Counted from the stretch's first letter, positions 12,207 to 30,201 are shown. The stretch: 64,000 nt of DNA from Chamaea fasciata (GCA_029207755.1 JARCOQ010000005.1:47705563-47769562); one strand, 5' to 3'. Notes: generated from the letters alone by a model not told the origin. Translations and numbers: made by a program.

Positions 12207-15200
12207 CTTCGGAGTTATAAATTCATATTTTTCGTAAAACGAGTGCCACGAAATCACCCCAGTTTCTTCGGAGAGTGAAGAGAAGACGGTGGACTTTCAT
12301 TCGGGCAAGTTTCTTGCTGTTTGGATCACAGATGGTAGAGAAAAGCTGTTTTTAACCCCGCGTTGTGAAGCCAGAGAGACCCCGGGAACGGCAAACTTTT
12401 GTTTTTCCTTCTAAATTAAAATAAAACACGCAGGTAAAAAGTCTCCCCCGTAATGCAGGCTTACTCTTTGGGGGCTTTTCTTTAGATTAGGACAGAAACC
12501 GAGTGAGCAGCTTGAGTATTTTTGTCGTAAATTGATTTCAAAGACAAGGAAGTAACACAATTTCATGGCTGAGCTTTGAATATGGATAAAGATTCGGCTC
12601 TCTTAACCATATCTTTAACTATTAAGGATGCAGTATTTCAACATATTTTCTTGTTTTGGGAAAGGAAGAGACCTTCAGAGGAATATATATACTATTGAAA
12701 AGTGCTTGGAACTTGCCAGTGTTATGCTTTTGTTGTTGTTGTTGGGGTTTTTTTTTGTGTTGTTTTGTTTTGGATTTTGTGTGGTGTTCTATAAGTGGAT
12801 AGAAAGATTTAGACATTTTTACAAATTGTCTGTAAAATGAAGCTGTTAATGCCTAGAAACCCCAGATAAACATCTAATTTAACACTTTCTCGGTTTCAGT
12901 AGTGGATGCTATTCTTTATGACTTACAACCATCAGAGGCAGACTTGGAGATGAAAAATGTCTAAGAGGTATAGGTACACTGGTATGTATCATATGATATT
13001 TAAACAATTATAGAGCCAGCTGAAGCATCAGTTATCATCCAGTAAATTAAATACTGTGGAAATCTTGCCTTCATTAATAGAATGCTTCAGTTTCAATATA
13101 ACTTACAAATACTTGGACACTGACTGTTGTTTGTGTTTTGGTTGTTTGTTTTGGGTTTCTTTTCATAGGTTTCATATTCCTCCAATTATTCTCCTAAAGG
13201 AAAAGGAAAAAAAACTCGCTATTGAGGTTTCCATCCGAAGCCTAAGAATATTGAATACTTTTCAGACAGTCCTCATAAATCAGAATCAGTTTTAATTATC
13301 ATAATCCCACTTAATTATTGACTCTCATAAAGTGACAATAGAAATTAATTCAATTTTTAAGGACTGCAGTGAATTGTTTGGGCTATTTTGGTTTTTAATC
13401 AGAAGAAAAAAGCCTCCATTGGTTTCTAATTAAAAAGCAGCCAGATTTTTTTCCCCTTGGTTTTAAAGAACAAGTCAAGATCAAACTTAATATTTTACCA
13501 CATTTTACTTTGTAAAAATTTGTCATGCAAAATGTCAGTGGCCTATTTCAACAAAGGGATATCTTTTCTAGCCTGGATAAATTTGAGATTCAAGATGACA
13601 TAAGGTATGTTACAAAGGGCCCTGACATGCATTTTGATACACTGAATGTTGAAGACATAATAAAGTCATACTTGATAGCCAGCAGTTTTAATTTAAATGA
13701 GACAGAATAAAATGACAATGATACATTAGATACGTAAAAATTACAAGTGAAAACAATAAACTGTGACTCTTCCGTACTCTCTTTTATTTCTATTTTTATT
13801 TTGTTGCAGGTGATAAAGTAATAAATACTTGAAAGAGAGGAATGGAAACAGGAGATTGAAAAAAATAGGCTTGTCAGTACTCCACAGTAAAAAACAGACT
13901 GAAAGGCATATTGAAGTGGGCTGTGAAATCTGCTGTGGTTCTCATGAACATGATATTGATCCCACATAAACAACTAGACCAAGTCCACACTAGCCACAGC
14001 TTTTGAAAGTTCTGTGTGGCAAGTCTTATGAACAGTATGAATATATTTGAGAGGTAAAAGAGTAGCTCGTTGTGGTACGATGAGGGCGTTATGCATATTT
14101 TCCAGTCTAGATGAACAAAGATTAAGCAGAATCTGACTGCAAGTGATAGAGAAGAGAGCCGGGAAGGGTTGTCATCTATCTGGGTCTGTTTAATGTGATG
14201 TACATTCTACAGAAAATAAAGAGTGCACGACGGTTAGTGTGTTTTAATATCTGCAGGCTTTTATGGTGTGGTGTTAGAGCTCTGTGACTGGTTTATCACT
14301 ATTAAAACTGGTCAAGAAACTGGGACAAACTGGGAGTGGACAGTAGCAGCTCCTACAAGAATGCAGCTGTAGCCCCGGGGGGGCATCCTCTTCGCATCTC
14401 TCTCACATTCACACATTTGGGCAAGTTTGCCTTCAGGCCTGCTTTTAGTAAACCTGTTCTCAGTCCATCAGAGTAGGAGAGGTATCCTTCCCTTCCCCCA
14501 TTAACAGACCGGAGGTTAGAGATAAAGACACAAGATACGAAGCCATGGGAGATCTTAGATCTTGCTCCCTAAGTAGTGCAGTCATTAGAATTCCACCTGC
14601 AACAGATAAGGAATTGAAATCCCTACTCTGCGGTACGTTTTAAAGGCACAGAAATGCTTCTGGATGGTTTTGGGGTTTCTTTGTTTGCTTGTTTTGTTTT
14701 TGTAAGGAAAGCATATGAAGAAGATTGTGAAGGTTGTCATCTGAAGTATTTCAAGGGTAGAATGTAGGACTTCTCTCACTTTCAATTCTGGGTGCATCCC
14801 TGTAAATCCTCGTCTTCCCCGCTCCCTATTTTGAGTTGCACTTCTGAAGTCCTTTACTTTTTCCTAGTACCTTGAGACACTGGAAGTCTTGGCAGCTGGC
14901 CTCCGGCATTGTGTGTCAGCATCCTTTATTGTATCTTTTCCTTAACCATCACACTGGCTCTTATCTGCACAGAGAATTATCCCTGGCCTACTTCTGAGAA
15001 GACAAAATGTTCCTGGTGTCACCATCCATTTCTGGGGAAGGAGGTTTGTTTTTTTTTTTTTTTTCTTTGGGGGGGGGGTAGGTGTTAATAGAGTGAGGCG
15101 ATTAAGCAATATGAGGTGGTGTGAAAAGTGGAGGCTTTTTAGGGGCTGTTTGCACACTCTGGGCCCAGCAATGCTATTTTCTACTTAATTGGGTAAAACA

Positions 15201-16423
15201 AACTTGTCAGGAGCTTTGAGCAATTTTCAAGTTCGCGCTGCTAGAAATAGTTGTTAAATGCAACACTGAACCACCATGAAAATTCTCGTATTTTAGAGAG
15301 TGACCATTACAAATAGCATTGACATTGCCCTGGGTGTTTTACTGTTAAGAGAAAAAAGACAAAGCAAAGCAAGCATCTGAGCACATAATTTATCAAATCA
15401 GTGGTAGATTAGGGAACAATTTTCAACCAGGCAGAAAAATTTTCCTTGTGTTGAACAAAATAACTTGAAAATAAAAAAAAAAGTTTGAGAGTGAGCTGGT
15501 AATAAAAATTGCTTGCAGTTTCCATTTAAAGAGATGATATTTAAATGTGACTCATTTAATCCTTAATTATACAGCACACATTTTTCAGCATTCCCTCTGA
15601 TTTCCTGTCCAAGCATCCTGTATAATTGTTGTCTCTGTTTCTCTCACTGAGGAATTCAAACCAATTTTTATGCCCTTTTTAAATGTGCACCCAAAACATG
15701 GTCTTGTTCCCTTGCACCATCACACACATGCCCTGGCTTTCTTGCTCAGCTATGTAGCTTCTAGTGCAGATTACAGAGGAACCTACAAAATGACAGATTA
15801 TTTTCTAATGCGGGGATCTTCAAAACAAAAACGGTGCATATATAATGTATGAATTCCTAAAACTGTGTAGTAGGGAAAATACTTAACTTCTTGTCAAGAG
15901 AGGAGCTTTTCAAGGAGGAAGAACAGATTAGACATTAGACAAATAAAGGCAAAGAAGACATTCGGACTGCAGAAGAAGAGCAATCCAGATAAGCTGATTA
16001 GACAAATTTAGCTGAAAGCCTACACTCACTTAATTACAATTACTATAGTTAGGATGGGGAAGATGCAGAGAAATTGACGACTTTTAACTGAAGCAAGCTG
16101 TCTTCTTCATAAATAATAATTTTGAAGTTGCTCAAGTAGTCACTCTCAATAGTAATAATAGAAACACTTTAACAAGATCAAAAGACGTTAGTCTGGTCTC
16201 TGTTATGCTGAATCTATATTGACAATACTGATTCAGCAACTGCAAAGTTCATATGTAGGGAAGAAACAAGGTGTCAAAGAGTTTTCCATAGTAAAGGAGC
16301 CTATATCCTTATAGTTATAGTTCAACTTAGCTAACAAAAATATATGGACAATTATTTCAGTGTTAGGACAATCAATTCTCCTAAAAACATATCTCATCTT
16401 TTAATCTAACACCTAATGCAGTA
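12207..16423. other. AT-rich intergenic spacer
   Basis: About 4.2 kb with no histone sequence, stem-loop or supported ORF. A T-rich tract at about 15047-15064 followed by a G run is the only simple-sequence landmark. Confidence 0.55.
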
Positions 16424-16830
16424 GGTCCCGGCCATCCTCAAAGAAGGATCACCTAGAGCAGAAAGACACTAAACCCTCTATGGGGAGCATGTTCCAAAAA
16501 ATTATTTCTTACGTTTAAATTGAATTTCCTGTGTTTCAGTTTGTGCCCATTGCCTCTTTTCCTGGGCAGTACTAAGAAGACTCAGATCTGCGTCCTCCAC
16601 AGGATATCTGAACACAATAAGACACTCCTCAGGTGAGAGATGCTCCAATTCCTTCAGCATCTTTGTGGCCCTTCACTGGTCCCACTCCAGTGCTGTTCAT
16701 ATTTTTGTTGCAATGGGAAGGCCAGAACTGACACAGCACTCCAGTTCCTCTCACCAGTGCTGAGTGGCGGGAAACAATTTTCTCCCTAAGTACCATCTTG
16801 CACATAGTCCCTCTCCAGGTTAATTTGTGA
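16424..16830 (-). mobile_element. CR1 LINE fragment (reverse orientation)
   Basis: Reads as the reverse complement of CR1: GGCCATCCTCAAAGAAGG, then a diverged block, TGTGCCCATTGCCTCTTTTC, GAGAGATGCTCCAATTCCTT, ATCTTTGTGGCCCTTCACTGG, and GCCAGAACTGACACAGCACTCCAG through CACCAGTGCTGAGT. The order matches avian CR1. It is heavily diverged and non-coding. The right boundary is approximate. Confidence 0.85.
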
Positions 16831-17994
16831 AGCCTGTATATACATTAACCCTAAATGACACTCCTGTGACTATTTAAATTTTGGTAGTTCAAAAGAGACA
16901 GCTTCAAAATCCACTTTAACCTCTCACACGGTCCTTAGTTTCAAGGCTTGTCAAGATCAGTTTGAGCAACCCTGAATCGGCTGGGTGCTCATGCTGTATA
17001 TGACTGAAGGATTTGTTAAGGCTAGTTAGAGTCTCAGCAAAACTTAAATTCCTACAGCCTGGAGTGATCAAAAGCTGTCTGACTGATCAAAGAAGTGATT
17101 ATTCTGCCATAACTGCTGAATGTTTGCCAATCAGTGAAAAAGGGCTGTGCATTTTTATGAGTGACCCCCCAAATCTTCTCTTTTCCCCCATTTAATGATA
17201 GCCTAAAGCACCAAAATATTTCTCCTAGCTTCTTACAGCCTTTGAATCAGAGATCCTATTTAGCCAAATTTTACTTCATCCATCCATGGGACTGAGAATT
17301 ATTGTTAGTAGTAGAAGTGTTAGTATGTTTAGGAATCTCAGTTATGAGCAGTATGCTGTGTTACTTTATTCCAGAGAAGAAGGTAAGTGCTGAAAGAGGA
17401 AGAAATATAGGGATCTACATGCAAAAATATGTAAATGTAACCCTACCTGTAACTTTTACAAAGTGTCTGAAAAGACCTAGAATGTGGTATTGGAAGCTAT
17501 GTGATTTGCCATCTGCCCTCCCAGGCTCACAACAGTCGAATTTTTTTTTTTTGCTTTTTGTGATGGAGGTTGTAAATGCTGATTCAGTCAGAAATGCAAA
17601 TTGAAACTGCACCATCAGTATAGAAAAACTCAGTCCTATCCCTTCAGTGAGACCCAGGATATATGTGTTATTAGATGCCATTTCCTAAGATATCAAAGGT
17701 AATTCCAGCCCTTCATTCTGAGTGGAGGGAAATCTGTGTGGACAAAGGAGGAATGCTGTATGCAATATACTTGACATTTCATGATATTTTTGGAACCATC
17801 TCCCAAGTGTTCTTGTTTGGGATCAGAGGGACTACAGGCAGGATAAGCAGGCTCTTTGATATTTGAAAATTTTCTGTAGCACAGGGCCAAAAGGCTGTAG
17901 TTAATAACTTAGTGTCTGCACACATCTGGTAGTCAAAACAATGCTCCAGGGCTGATATTATTTAGTGTTTCCTGGAACAACCTGGGTAATGAGA
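16831..17994. other. AT-rich spacer
   Basis: No gene or named repeat seen. Confidence 0.5.
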
Positions 17995-17995
17995 C

Positions 17996-18090
17996 AGAAT
18001 GTACACTCAGCTAGTGTACATTCTAGCTACCAAGAAGAAGCTAGAATGCTATCTTCCAAGAAGAAGGATAGCACCAAGAAGAAGGCTAGA
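17996..18090. repeat. Chain of three short inverted repeats with a CCAAGAAGAAG motif
   Basis: A perfect 12-bp inverted repeat (AGAATGTACACT 17996-18007 and its complement 18013-18024) overlaps a perfect 10-bp one (CATTCTAGCT 18019-18028 with 18039-18048). That one shares a base with a third (GCTATC 18048-18053 with GATAGC 18067-18072). CCAAGAAGAAG occurs three times, in the second and third loops and just after. Confidence 0.9.
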
Positions 18091-21585
<3,495 letters not shown>

Positions 21586-21625
21586 ATTCGGTTCCTATTA
21601 TAACTTAACGCTTTTACAACACAAA

Positions 21626-21641
21626 GGCTCTTTTCAGAGCC
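21626..21641 (+). terminator. Histone 3' stem-loop (H4)
   Basis: GGCTCTTTTCAGAGCC, loop TTTC. The downstream element GAAAAAGAGCTG is at 21656-21667. Confidence 0.95.
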
Positions 21642-21667
21642 GCACACTTCAACTTGAAAAAGAGCTG

Positions 21668-22775
21668 TATTGCTTTAGTCTGAAACGTTAAATTTTAAAA
21701 ACTTTTTTTTAAATATACTTGTTCGTAGGTCTGAAAAAATGCGTTTTAGCCATTAGGTAAGCTCGCTATTAGTACTTTGAAGATCCTCTAAATTCAAATT
21801 ACGCAACATAAAGTGCAGCTGTTTTTTAAACGTTTTACGTTTAGGAGCTATGTACTTGCTCCGAGCTAGAAGTAAAGCGACTTAAATGTCTCCTGTTTCT
21901 TGCTGACGTCTTAAAGGCGTTTAAGTATCTCCTCTGTTGGGGGGCGGGATTTGGAAGTAGATAGTTATTTACATTAAAAATAAGGTAACGTCTATGGCAA
22001 TTCAGCGAGAGAGGTATCAGCTCCCTAAGAATCTTCTCAATGTTATTAAATGATCCCCTTTCTCCTCTAAATGTGTCGTGTAGGAAATACTCCATGATTT
22101 GTCCTTCCGCTGTGTTTAAGGTTAGGAACGCACTTTCTTTTAATTTGGGGCGCCAGAGGTGTTCTCCGTCCCTGGTGTAAGTAGCTGCCTTTCATCTGAA
22201 AGCCCGTCTGTGATCGGGCTGCAGCGATAGCTCACCTGGATAGGGAAATACTGCACATATCTACAGTGAGGAAAATGGAAAATCCAATCTACGCCTTGCT
22301 GTACTTCACAACCAACTTAAGGATACTTTGCATGCTGCAAGATTCAGTCGTTTGAAATCACTCTTGGATTAGAAAACTTTCATTTGCAATGAATTTTGAA
22401 CCCTAAAGCATTTACCCTACCAGGTGGGTACACTATGTAGAAGCCAATCTCTCCCACCAAAACTCCTTTACAGTACACAACCCCACGCACCCCATAGTAA
22501 CGAAAATCCAAGTCCCATAGTACTGTTATGATTCTTTTTGAGGAAAAACAAAAAGGGAAGTAGAGAAAACAATTTCCGTGGATTTTCTATAGATCAAGCT
22601 CAGCATAGTTTGCAATTTCTCATTTCCCTTTTGAACGTGTTTCCGTGAAGGTCTCCTTTTCGAGGGAGACAGTAAAAATTGTGATAAGGAAGAGACTACC
22701 CTTAGAACAAAAGCAGCAGGGGCGAGCTCGGCCGGGGTGAAAGCTGCAGGCGTTGGTGGAGGCGCGGGCTTTCTA
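21668..22775. other. Spacer between H4 and H3
   Basis: Mostly AT-rich non-coding DNA. A GGGCGGGATTTGGAAG stretch near 21942 resembles the GCGG-plus-AT element of H3 promoters. No gene supported. Confidence 0.45.
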
Positions 22776-22859
22776 GGCGGGCTTTTCAAATTTGAAAGTT
22801 CCCAATAGGAGCGGCGCGTTCCTGGTGACCAATCGGGGAGTGGCAACAGTCTATAAAAG
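22776..22859 (+). promoter_or_regulatory. H3 promoter
   Basis: GGCGGGCTTTTCAAATTTGA (from 22776), CCAAT at 22802-22806 and 22829-22833, and TATAAAAG at 22852-22859, 71 bases before the ATG. Confidence 0.9.
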
Positions 22860-22927
22860 CGGCCGCGGCAACACGAGTTGGCTATTTTCTGCATTTCGAC
22901 TGCGGGAAATTGTTTTGTGCCCCTTGA

Positions 22928-23341
<414 letters not shown>

Positions 23342-23403
23342 GTCTTCTGCCGCAGGTCCACTCTATGTGATGTGAGCCTGAAAAGTTTTTGCAACACCCT
23401 AAA

Positions 23404-23419
23404 GGCTCTTTTAAGAGCC
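23404..23419 (+). terminator. Histone 3' stem-loop (H3)
   Basis: GGCTCTTTTAAGAGCC, loop TTTA. The downstream element AAGAGAGTT is at 23432-23440. Confidence 0.95.
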
Positions 23420-24056
23420 ACTACATTGCACAAGAGAGTTGAGACACCTCCTTTCTTATACTTTCTTACAAAATAGCGATTGTGAAGTTCTTTAAGGTTC
23501 TTGAATTGCAATGTAAGCATGTAAGTAATTTTAAGCATTTATCTTAAGCTGTTTTCTTGATCAGGCAGTGTTGTGTGATGTTTTAGTGAGGTGCTTGCTA
23601 CTGCCTATTCAGCTGTGTGGAATAAGTAAATGCAGTAAACTGAGTAAACTGTAAGTAAACTACCAAATGAGTGTCCAGGTACAGCAAAGGAAAAATATAC
23701 TAGGACAGAGAGCCCACATTTAGTTTACCCTGCCCCTCTTCCCCCATCCCCAACCTGATACATTCTGTAAAATAATCTATCTGGAATAGTCCAGGTTTTA
23801 CTTTAAAGCATTGTGGAAGGCATAACCTGAGGTAGTGTTGGAAGAAAAACATCAGATTTCAAACACCTTTTTATTAACTCTTGTACCCTATAGTTGTTTT
23901 TACTGTGATATACTTTTCAAATTGCAACTGGATATCTCAGAGCCCTGCCTCTATCATGCGACTAAAACAGAAGTGCTACGATTATAAAATTGATAGGGAT
24001 AAAAATTGATATTTTCAATGATAAAATGATAATTAAGTCTAATTGTTTCGGTGGCT

Positions 24057-24058
<2 letters not shown>

Positions 24059-24090
<32 letters not shown>
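24059..24090. repeat. Poly(T) tract, 32 bases
   Basis: Uninterrupted T run followed by a G/T-rich stretch. Confidence 0.95.
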
Positions 24091-25592
24091 CAGTGGTGGT
24101 GGGGCGGTTGTTTTATGTCTGAGGACAGGCTGGAGAAGATGACCAAGGACAACATGGAAAGGCGAAGAGAATCCCGTGGTTGTTTTATGGCTTCTGTTTG
24201 GGACCACATCAGCTAAGGAAAAGAAAGCAGCTGTCAAAGCTTGGCAGATTAAGCCAATGGGCGATCTGTAGGAAATAGGCTTATACTGTTTTGAGAGTTA
24301 AGGACAAGTCTTTTGTACTTTATGACAAGAAAACTGAGCCACTACAGGACGGTGCATGGGGGGAAGAAAGGCCAACACATGGCAGAATTTTGTTCACTCA
24401 ATAAAACTTTGTAGTCAGAAAATTACAGTTGGCCTTTAGTTCAATTTTTGGTTGTGCCAGGTCTTGCAGATTGTCACTGTTTTAGTATTTTAGAGAGGTC
24501 AAGATTTCTACAAATTCACAAGTAAAGCGATGAGATTTCTATTGATTTTGCTTCTTTGCTTACATCTTTTCCTCTGTCCTTGACAATGGAGTCCAACCTG
24601 CCCAAACCCCTTCTGTAGAGGTTACCAGCCAAATTGTTCTGAAATTAAAATTCAAGTATTTGAGTATAGTGTGTGGGGAAGCCTGTAAGAGGTTTCATAT
24701 GATATTTTTCTGAAACAATACACATAAACTAAACACAGTATATACAAGAAATATTCAGAACATAGTGATGTAGGTAAGAAAGTACATATAAACACGTATT
24801 TGTAAATGTTATATACCTGTCTACCCACCTTCATATGCTCTTTTTCCATTCACAAATTTTAATTCATTTCAGATCCATCCATCACTTTCTCACTCCCCTC
24901 TGCCTCAGCACCACCTGGCATGTTTTTCTGTAGTTCCGATATTATATGGTGTATTAAACAATAGAAACTGTTTCACAGCTGGCACTAGATTATCACTCTA
25001 AGTTTCATTTAGTTGAAATGGTTCTATTATATCTTATTCTTTCATATGTACATCACCACTTGCAGAGTAAGGGGTGAGAATTTATACAGTGGAAGTGCTC
25101 CAGCTGGAAGAGTAAAGAGACTGTGCCTAAGTGTAATTTAAAAGTAACTGTATTATCATAATATTAAAATTAAGAAAATGTCTGCCTACTCTTCAAGACT
25201 TCAGCAGCCTCCATCCTGATACTACTTATTGCTACACACTTGCAATTCATTACTGACTTAAACATCGTAACTAGGCCCAAATTTGAGGTTAGCAAAACTT
25301 AAAAGAGCCAAAACCTTAGAAGTGTTACAATTGTAAATAAAAAGGCAACAGTGACTGGTGTCTGCTTATTGTGCACACCCAGGCTCTATAAAGATCCTTC
25401 CCTCATAGGAGTATTTGGAATCTGCTCTCAAAAGTGAATGAGGGATTTATTCATTATTGACTGGTAAGTTGTTAGTGTCTTCTCCATGCTCTAAGGTAAT
25501 TTTTCAGTGATATCCAGTAATATTGCTAAAAGGGACCAGGTATGATTTTCCAGCCTTGACATGATGCTACTTCTTTTAGAAATAATACCCAG

Positions 25593-25645
25593 TTTCTCTC
25601 TCTCTCTCTCTTTCTTTCTTTCTTCCCTTTCTTTCTTTCTTTCTT
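25593..25645. repeat. (CT)n/(CTTT)n microsatellite
   Basis: CT units grade into CTTT units. A GAAA purine run (25682-25702) follows about 40 bases later, so the two can pair as an inverted repeat. Confidence 0.9.
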
Positions 25646-27200
25646 AGTCAGTGTTAACTAAACTCTAGTACAACTGAAACAGTAGGAAGAAAGAAAGAAA
25701 GACTGAGGTTATCCATCTGTTTATTCTTATCTCTGACTTTTAAGATAACATGGAACTTTCATGGCCCACTGAAATATTTCCTTCTCTCCTGAAGCTGTTT
25801 GTTATAACTTTCTTATCATGCTGCTTAATCAACACAATTGGAAATCCTTGTCATGCTACAATATTCAATTCTCCATCCATTCCAACCTTTTTCCCAAATC
25901 AGGTCATGATGATCAATAAATTCATTCAGGGGGCTTTATGTAGGAGGAGGAAAAAAGAAGGGAGAAAATAATAAAAAAAAAAGATAAAAGGCAAACCGCT
26001 CCAAAGAAATCTTTATCCTGTCTGATTGGAACACTCAGCAAGTCTTTTTATTTTCTTTTCCCAATCATCAAAACGCTGTCTCTGATAGGCTCTGTAGCAC
26101 AGCATCTCTACGCAGGCATATAGTGCCCCGACGCCTCTGCTGACAGCAGGTGGCCACTCTGGCTTCTAACAGCTGCTTTCAAGCACTCTCCAGTCCTCAG
26201 GACTGTTGCATCCCAAAAACCAGTCGTGAATTTTTGCAGATGGAGAGAAGAAAGGAAGATGGTTCCAAAAATAACTGGAGAAACATCAGCTACTAATGAA
26301 TCTGAGGTTTAATTAACTTCATATTTTGTTTCTCAGACTCTTGTTAGACTGACCTTGTAACAAAGTAAGAATTCAAACAAAGGTGGGTTACTTAGAGGGC
26401 TGAAAACTGCAGGTGTTTATCTCTCCTTCCAGAAACTCATGAAGAATCCTAAAAAACTGGCTGCAGAAATGACAACTCTGCATAGATCAGATATGGTGAT
26501 CACTACTGGAGAAATGCAAGTTCGAAGACAAATACTTTTACTCTCATTAGGGCAAGAATACATAAATTTTCGCTCCATGACTTTTATAAAATGTATCGAA
26601 TCAGTTTCTTGGGTCTTTTCGGTTACTTTTCTCTGCTGCAGGAAGCCTCATGCACCCTGTGCCATCAGCATGGTGGGGCATTGTTTTGAGACCACATATA
26701 AAAATACATATCAAACCTGAGATAATCAAAACTGATGTTTTGAGATGGATTTTTTCTTGCTCTTCATGTTAAAAATTGTTGCAGTAAGGCGGCAGATCCC
26801 CATTTGGCAATGTGTTAGCTAGCTTTGACTGTCACACACAAAGTTTCTGCCCTTGCCTTGAGCCAGCCAGGCAGGGTTTAAGGTACAGATTTCCTGAGCA
26901 TGGGTCCACTCCAGATACAGGAATGCCCCTGTCAGCCGCTCCACCCCCACTTTTCTCCTCAAAGCTGTATTACCTGTCAGCCACAGGGATGTTAACCCCT
27001 CCAACCAGCCTAAGGCTCCCTATTCACCCTCCTTTGATTAACAGTTAAATGGATTATCACCATCCTTATCTCACACTTCTCCCATCCAATTTGTCTCCTT
27101 CCCCCATCGACTGTCCATTAAACACTTTTGGCAGCGGATCCGTGTGGATTATAAGGGCATTTTTAAACAGCAACACAGATCTTTTAAATGTGCATGTAGT

Positions 27201-27216
27201 GGCTCTTAAAAGAGCC
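27201..27216 (-). terminator. Histone 3' stem-loop (H3)
   Basis: Minus strand GGCTCTTTTAAGAGCC, loop TTTA. The downstream element is weak, AAAAGATCT at 27177-27185. Confidence 0.95.
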
Positions 27217-27246
27217 TTTGGGTTTACGTGGGCTGCGGCAGAAGAC

Positions 27247-27663
<417 letters not shown>

Positions 27664-27726
27664 TCACCGACACCACCTCCCAAAAGGCACTACGACTAAT
27701 AGCCAGGAACGTCCCCAACGCCGTTA

Positions 27727-27779
27727 TTTATAGAGCTGCTGCGCTTCTGATTGGTCCTCAAGAAACCCGATCTGATTGG
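27727..27779 (-). promoter_or_regulatory. H3 promoter
   Basis: Minus strand: CCAAT at 27775-27779 and 27750-27754, then TATAAATAA (TATAAA core 27727-27732), about 70 bases before the ATG. Confidence 0.88.
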
Positions 27780-29193
27780 CTGCCGTGGGATCCCCTCCGG
27801 GCCCGGTGTAGCTGAAGGTCTGGGCCGAGTCTCTCGGACCCGCACCGATCGCAGCGCGGCCCGTGGCGGGCCAGGCCTTGGGCGGGCCCGGTGTTTCAGA
27901 CACAGCGCTCGTGTCCCTGCTGCTTCCCTGTCTCTGCATCTCCGCCAGTCTCCTAACAGATTGTAAACAGCGTAGAGGCTGAAATTTGGTAGTTACTTGC
28001 ACCTTATTTTTTCTTTCTTTTTGCCTTTGTTTCGTTTTCGTTTGCATTTTTTAAATGATGGGTTCATTTCAAAAGAAGGGAAAGGTTCTTTCAGTGCAGT
28101 TCAGAGCTCCTTACTTAAATAGGCACGTTATTCCCAAACACACAAAGGACTGATGAGCAGGTACCCTGAAACAGTAACACTTCAAAAATCCAATAACACA
28201 AATTCGTATCTGTGACAAGTACATAAGAAGCTTTAGCGATCGAGATAATTTTTAAGCTATTCTTTTCACATTTTTCATATTGTAATTTCACTAGGAAATT
28301 CTCAATGAGAAGCTTTACATATCATCAGGCAACATCGGGATAATGCTACTTAGGCCATTACCTTTTTTTGTGTGTGTGTGTGAAATTAATTGTAAAGGAA
28401 TATAGTAGTGGTCTCCTATTTAATTTTTACCTATTCATGAAGGTGTGAGAAAAGCAGACATGAACACAAATATTTTTTTTATATCATTGTTTACAAGCGC
28501 CAAATGTTTTTCAACGTTTTACGTAGAGTTGAAGTCGGTTTTTTCCTTTTGGTCATGAAGTACAACGAAAATATTCTTGAAATGAGCCCCAGGCTGGAGC
28601 ACTCTTTATATGCGAGAATGAGAAAAATGTTAACACAATGCTTCCTTGAAAACATTTTTTAAAAAAAGTACTTTTAGGATCTTATTTTGATTTTATTGTC
28701 CAGTCCCCTCCTAGCCCTACCCTTTCCCCCCCCTCCTTCCCCTTCCCCTTCCCCACCAGCCCCCCAATGATCACTAGAAAACCGTATTAGTTTATTTTTA
28801 AAGTAAATAAGCTTAAGACAAGGAAATAATGGGGAGAAATTGATAAAACTAGAAAAATATTCATCACACAGCAACTTGCCGATTTTTCCCTAGTCGAAAA
28901 CATCGTTCAAGTTTCTTTATACTCAGTAAAAGGAAAAACTAAAAATCAAGACTTGGAATAACATTTTACATTGTCTATATCAGCGACGTTTTATTACCGA
29001 GCATTAAAACTGATTTTTGTCAGAACATTTGGAACACAAACCACCTCGTACAGCAATGACAAATTCCTTGTTAAAGAAACTACAGATTTGAAAGCACTAG
29101 CAAATTCCTAGTAGCATTGCTTTGAATCTTAGTTAAGTTCTGAAATCATTTATCCCTGTTGTCTCAATACACATCTTTGTAACATTATGACAC
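27780..29193. other. Spacer between H3 promoter and H4 3' end
   Basis: GC-rich to about 27900, then AT-rich with a C/T-rich tract near 28700-28760. No gene supported. Confidence 0.5.
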
Positions 29194-29215
29194 AGCTCTT
29201 TTTCAGATAGTGTGC

Positions 29216-29231
29216 GGCTCTGAAAAGAGCC
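29216..29231 (-). terminator. Histone 3' stem-loop (H4)
   Basis: Minus strand GGCTCTTTTCAGAGCC, loop TTTC. The downstream element GAAAAAGAGCT is at 29194-29203. Confidence 0.95.
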
Positions 29232-29272
29232 TTTGGGTTTTTGTCGCGACAGTCCGATAGGAGCGCAAAGAT

Positions 29273-29656
<384 letters not shown>

Positions 29657-29669
29657 TCACGCCACAGCC

Positions 29670-29697
29670 TTTATACAGTGCGATCCGACCTGGTTGA
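29670..29697 (-). promoter_or_regulatory. H4 promoter
   Basis: Minus strand: TCAACCAGGTCGGATC (29682-29697) and TATAAA (29670-29675). Confidence 0.88.
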
Positions 29698-30101
29698 GGA
29701 CTGCAAAGAGAAGGGGGCGGGGCTTGTGTCTGCCTCCCGCCCTCTCCCTCCTCACTCGATCTCTCGGCCCGGGAGCGGAAAATTCCAGGATTTGTCTGAA
29801 TTTCCCGTCCCCGAGGCACGATGGGTTCCGTGTTTCTGTCGCTTTTCATCGCGTTTCTTATGTTTCAGGTAGCAAGGACAGTGTGTCTGTTTCTTATGAT
29901 GATTTATGTATTTTTTAAAGCTTTGATATATCGTGATCGTTTAGAAGAAAAAGCTCATTCATAGAAACTTACTCCACCTATTGATTCACTTAAATTACGG
30001 TTTGATTTGTTTTTTTTCAAAGTTGTATGCCATGTATTTAAGTTTCACCTGCTTGTATGCATTCTTCTCCTGTGTGGCTTCTCTGTTTATAGAGTTACTG
30101 C

Positions 30102-30103
<2 letters not shown>

Positions 30104-30141
<38 letters not shown>
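30104..30141. repeat. Poly(T) tract, 38 bases
   Basis: The longest homopolymer in the window, 60 bases left of a 28-base C tract. Confidence 0.95.
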
Positions 30142-30144
<3 letters not shown>

Positions 30145-30201
30145 TGGATAATCTTGCTGCAAAATCTGTCCAATTGTGTTTCTGAGAAATTCTACACGCC
30201 G

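Larger units (their letters stand above)
23441..27176. other. Intergenic spacer between convergent H3 genes
   Basis: About 3.7 kb of AT-rich non-coding DNA with a 32-base T run (24059-24090) and a pyrimidine/purine microsatellite (25593-25702). I find no retroelement or gene I can name. Confidence 0.5.

Noticed and set aside
17996..18090. Reading the repeat chain as a CRISPR-like array
   Set aside because: Repeats are too short and unequal, the sequence is vertebrate, and there are no spacers of regular length.
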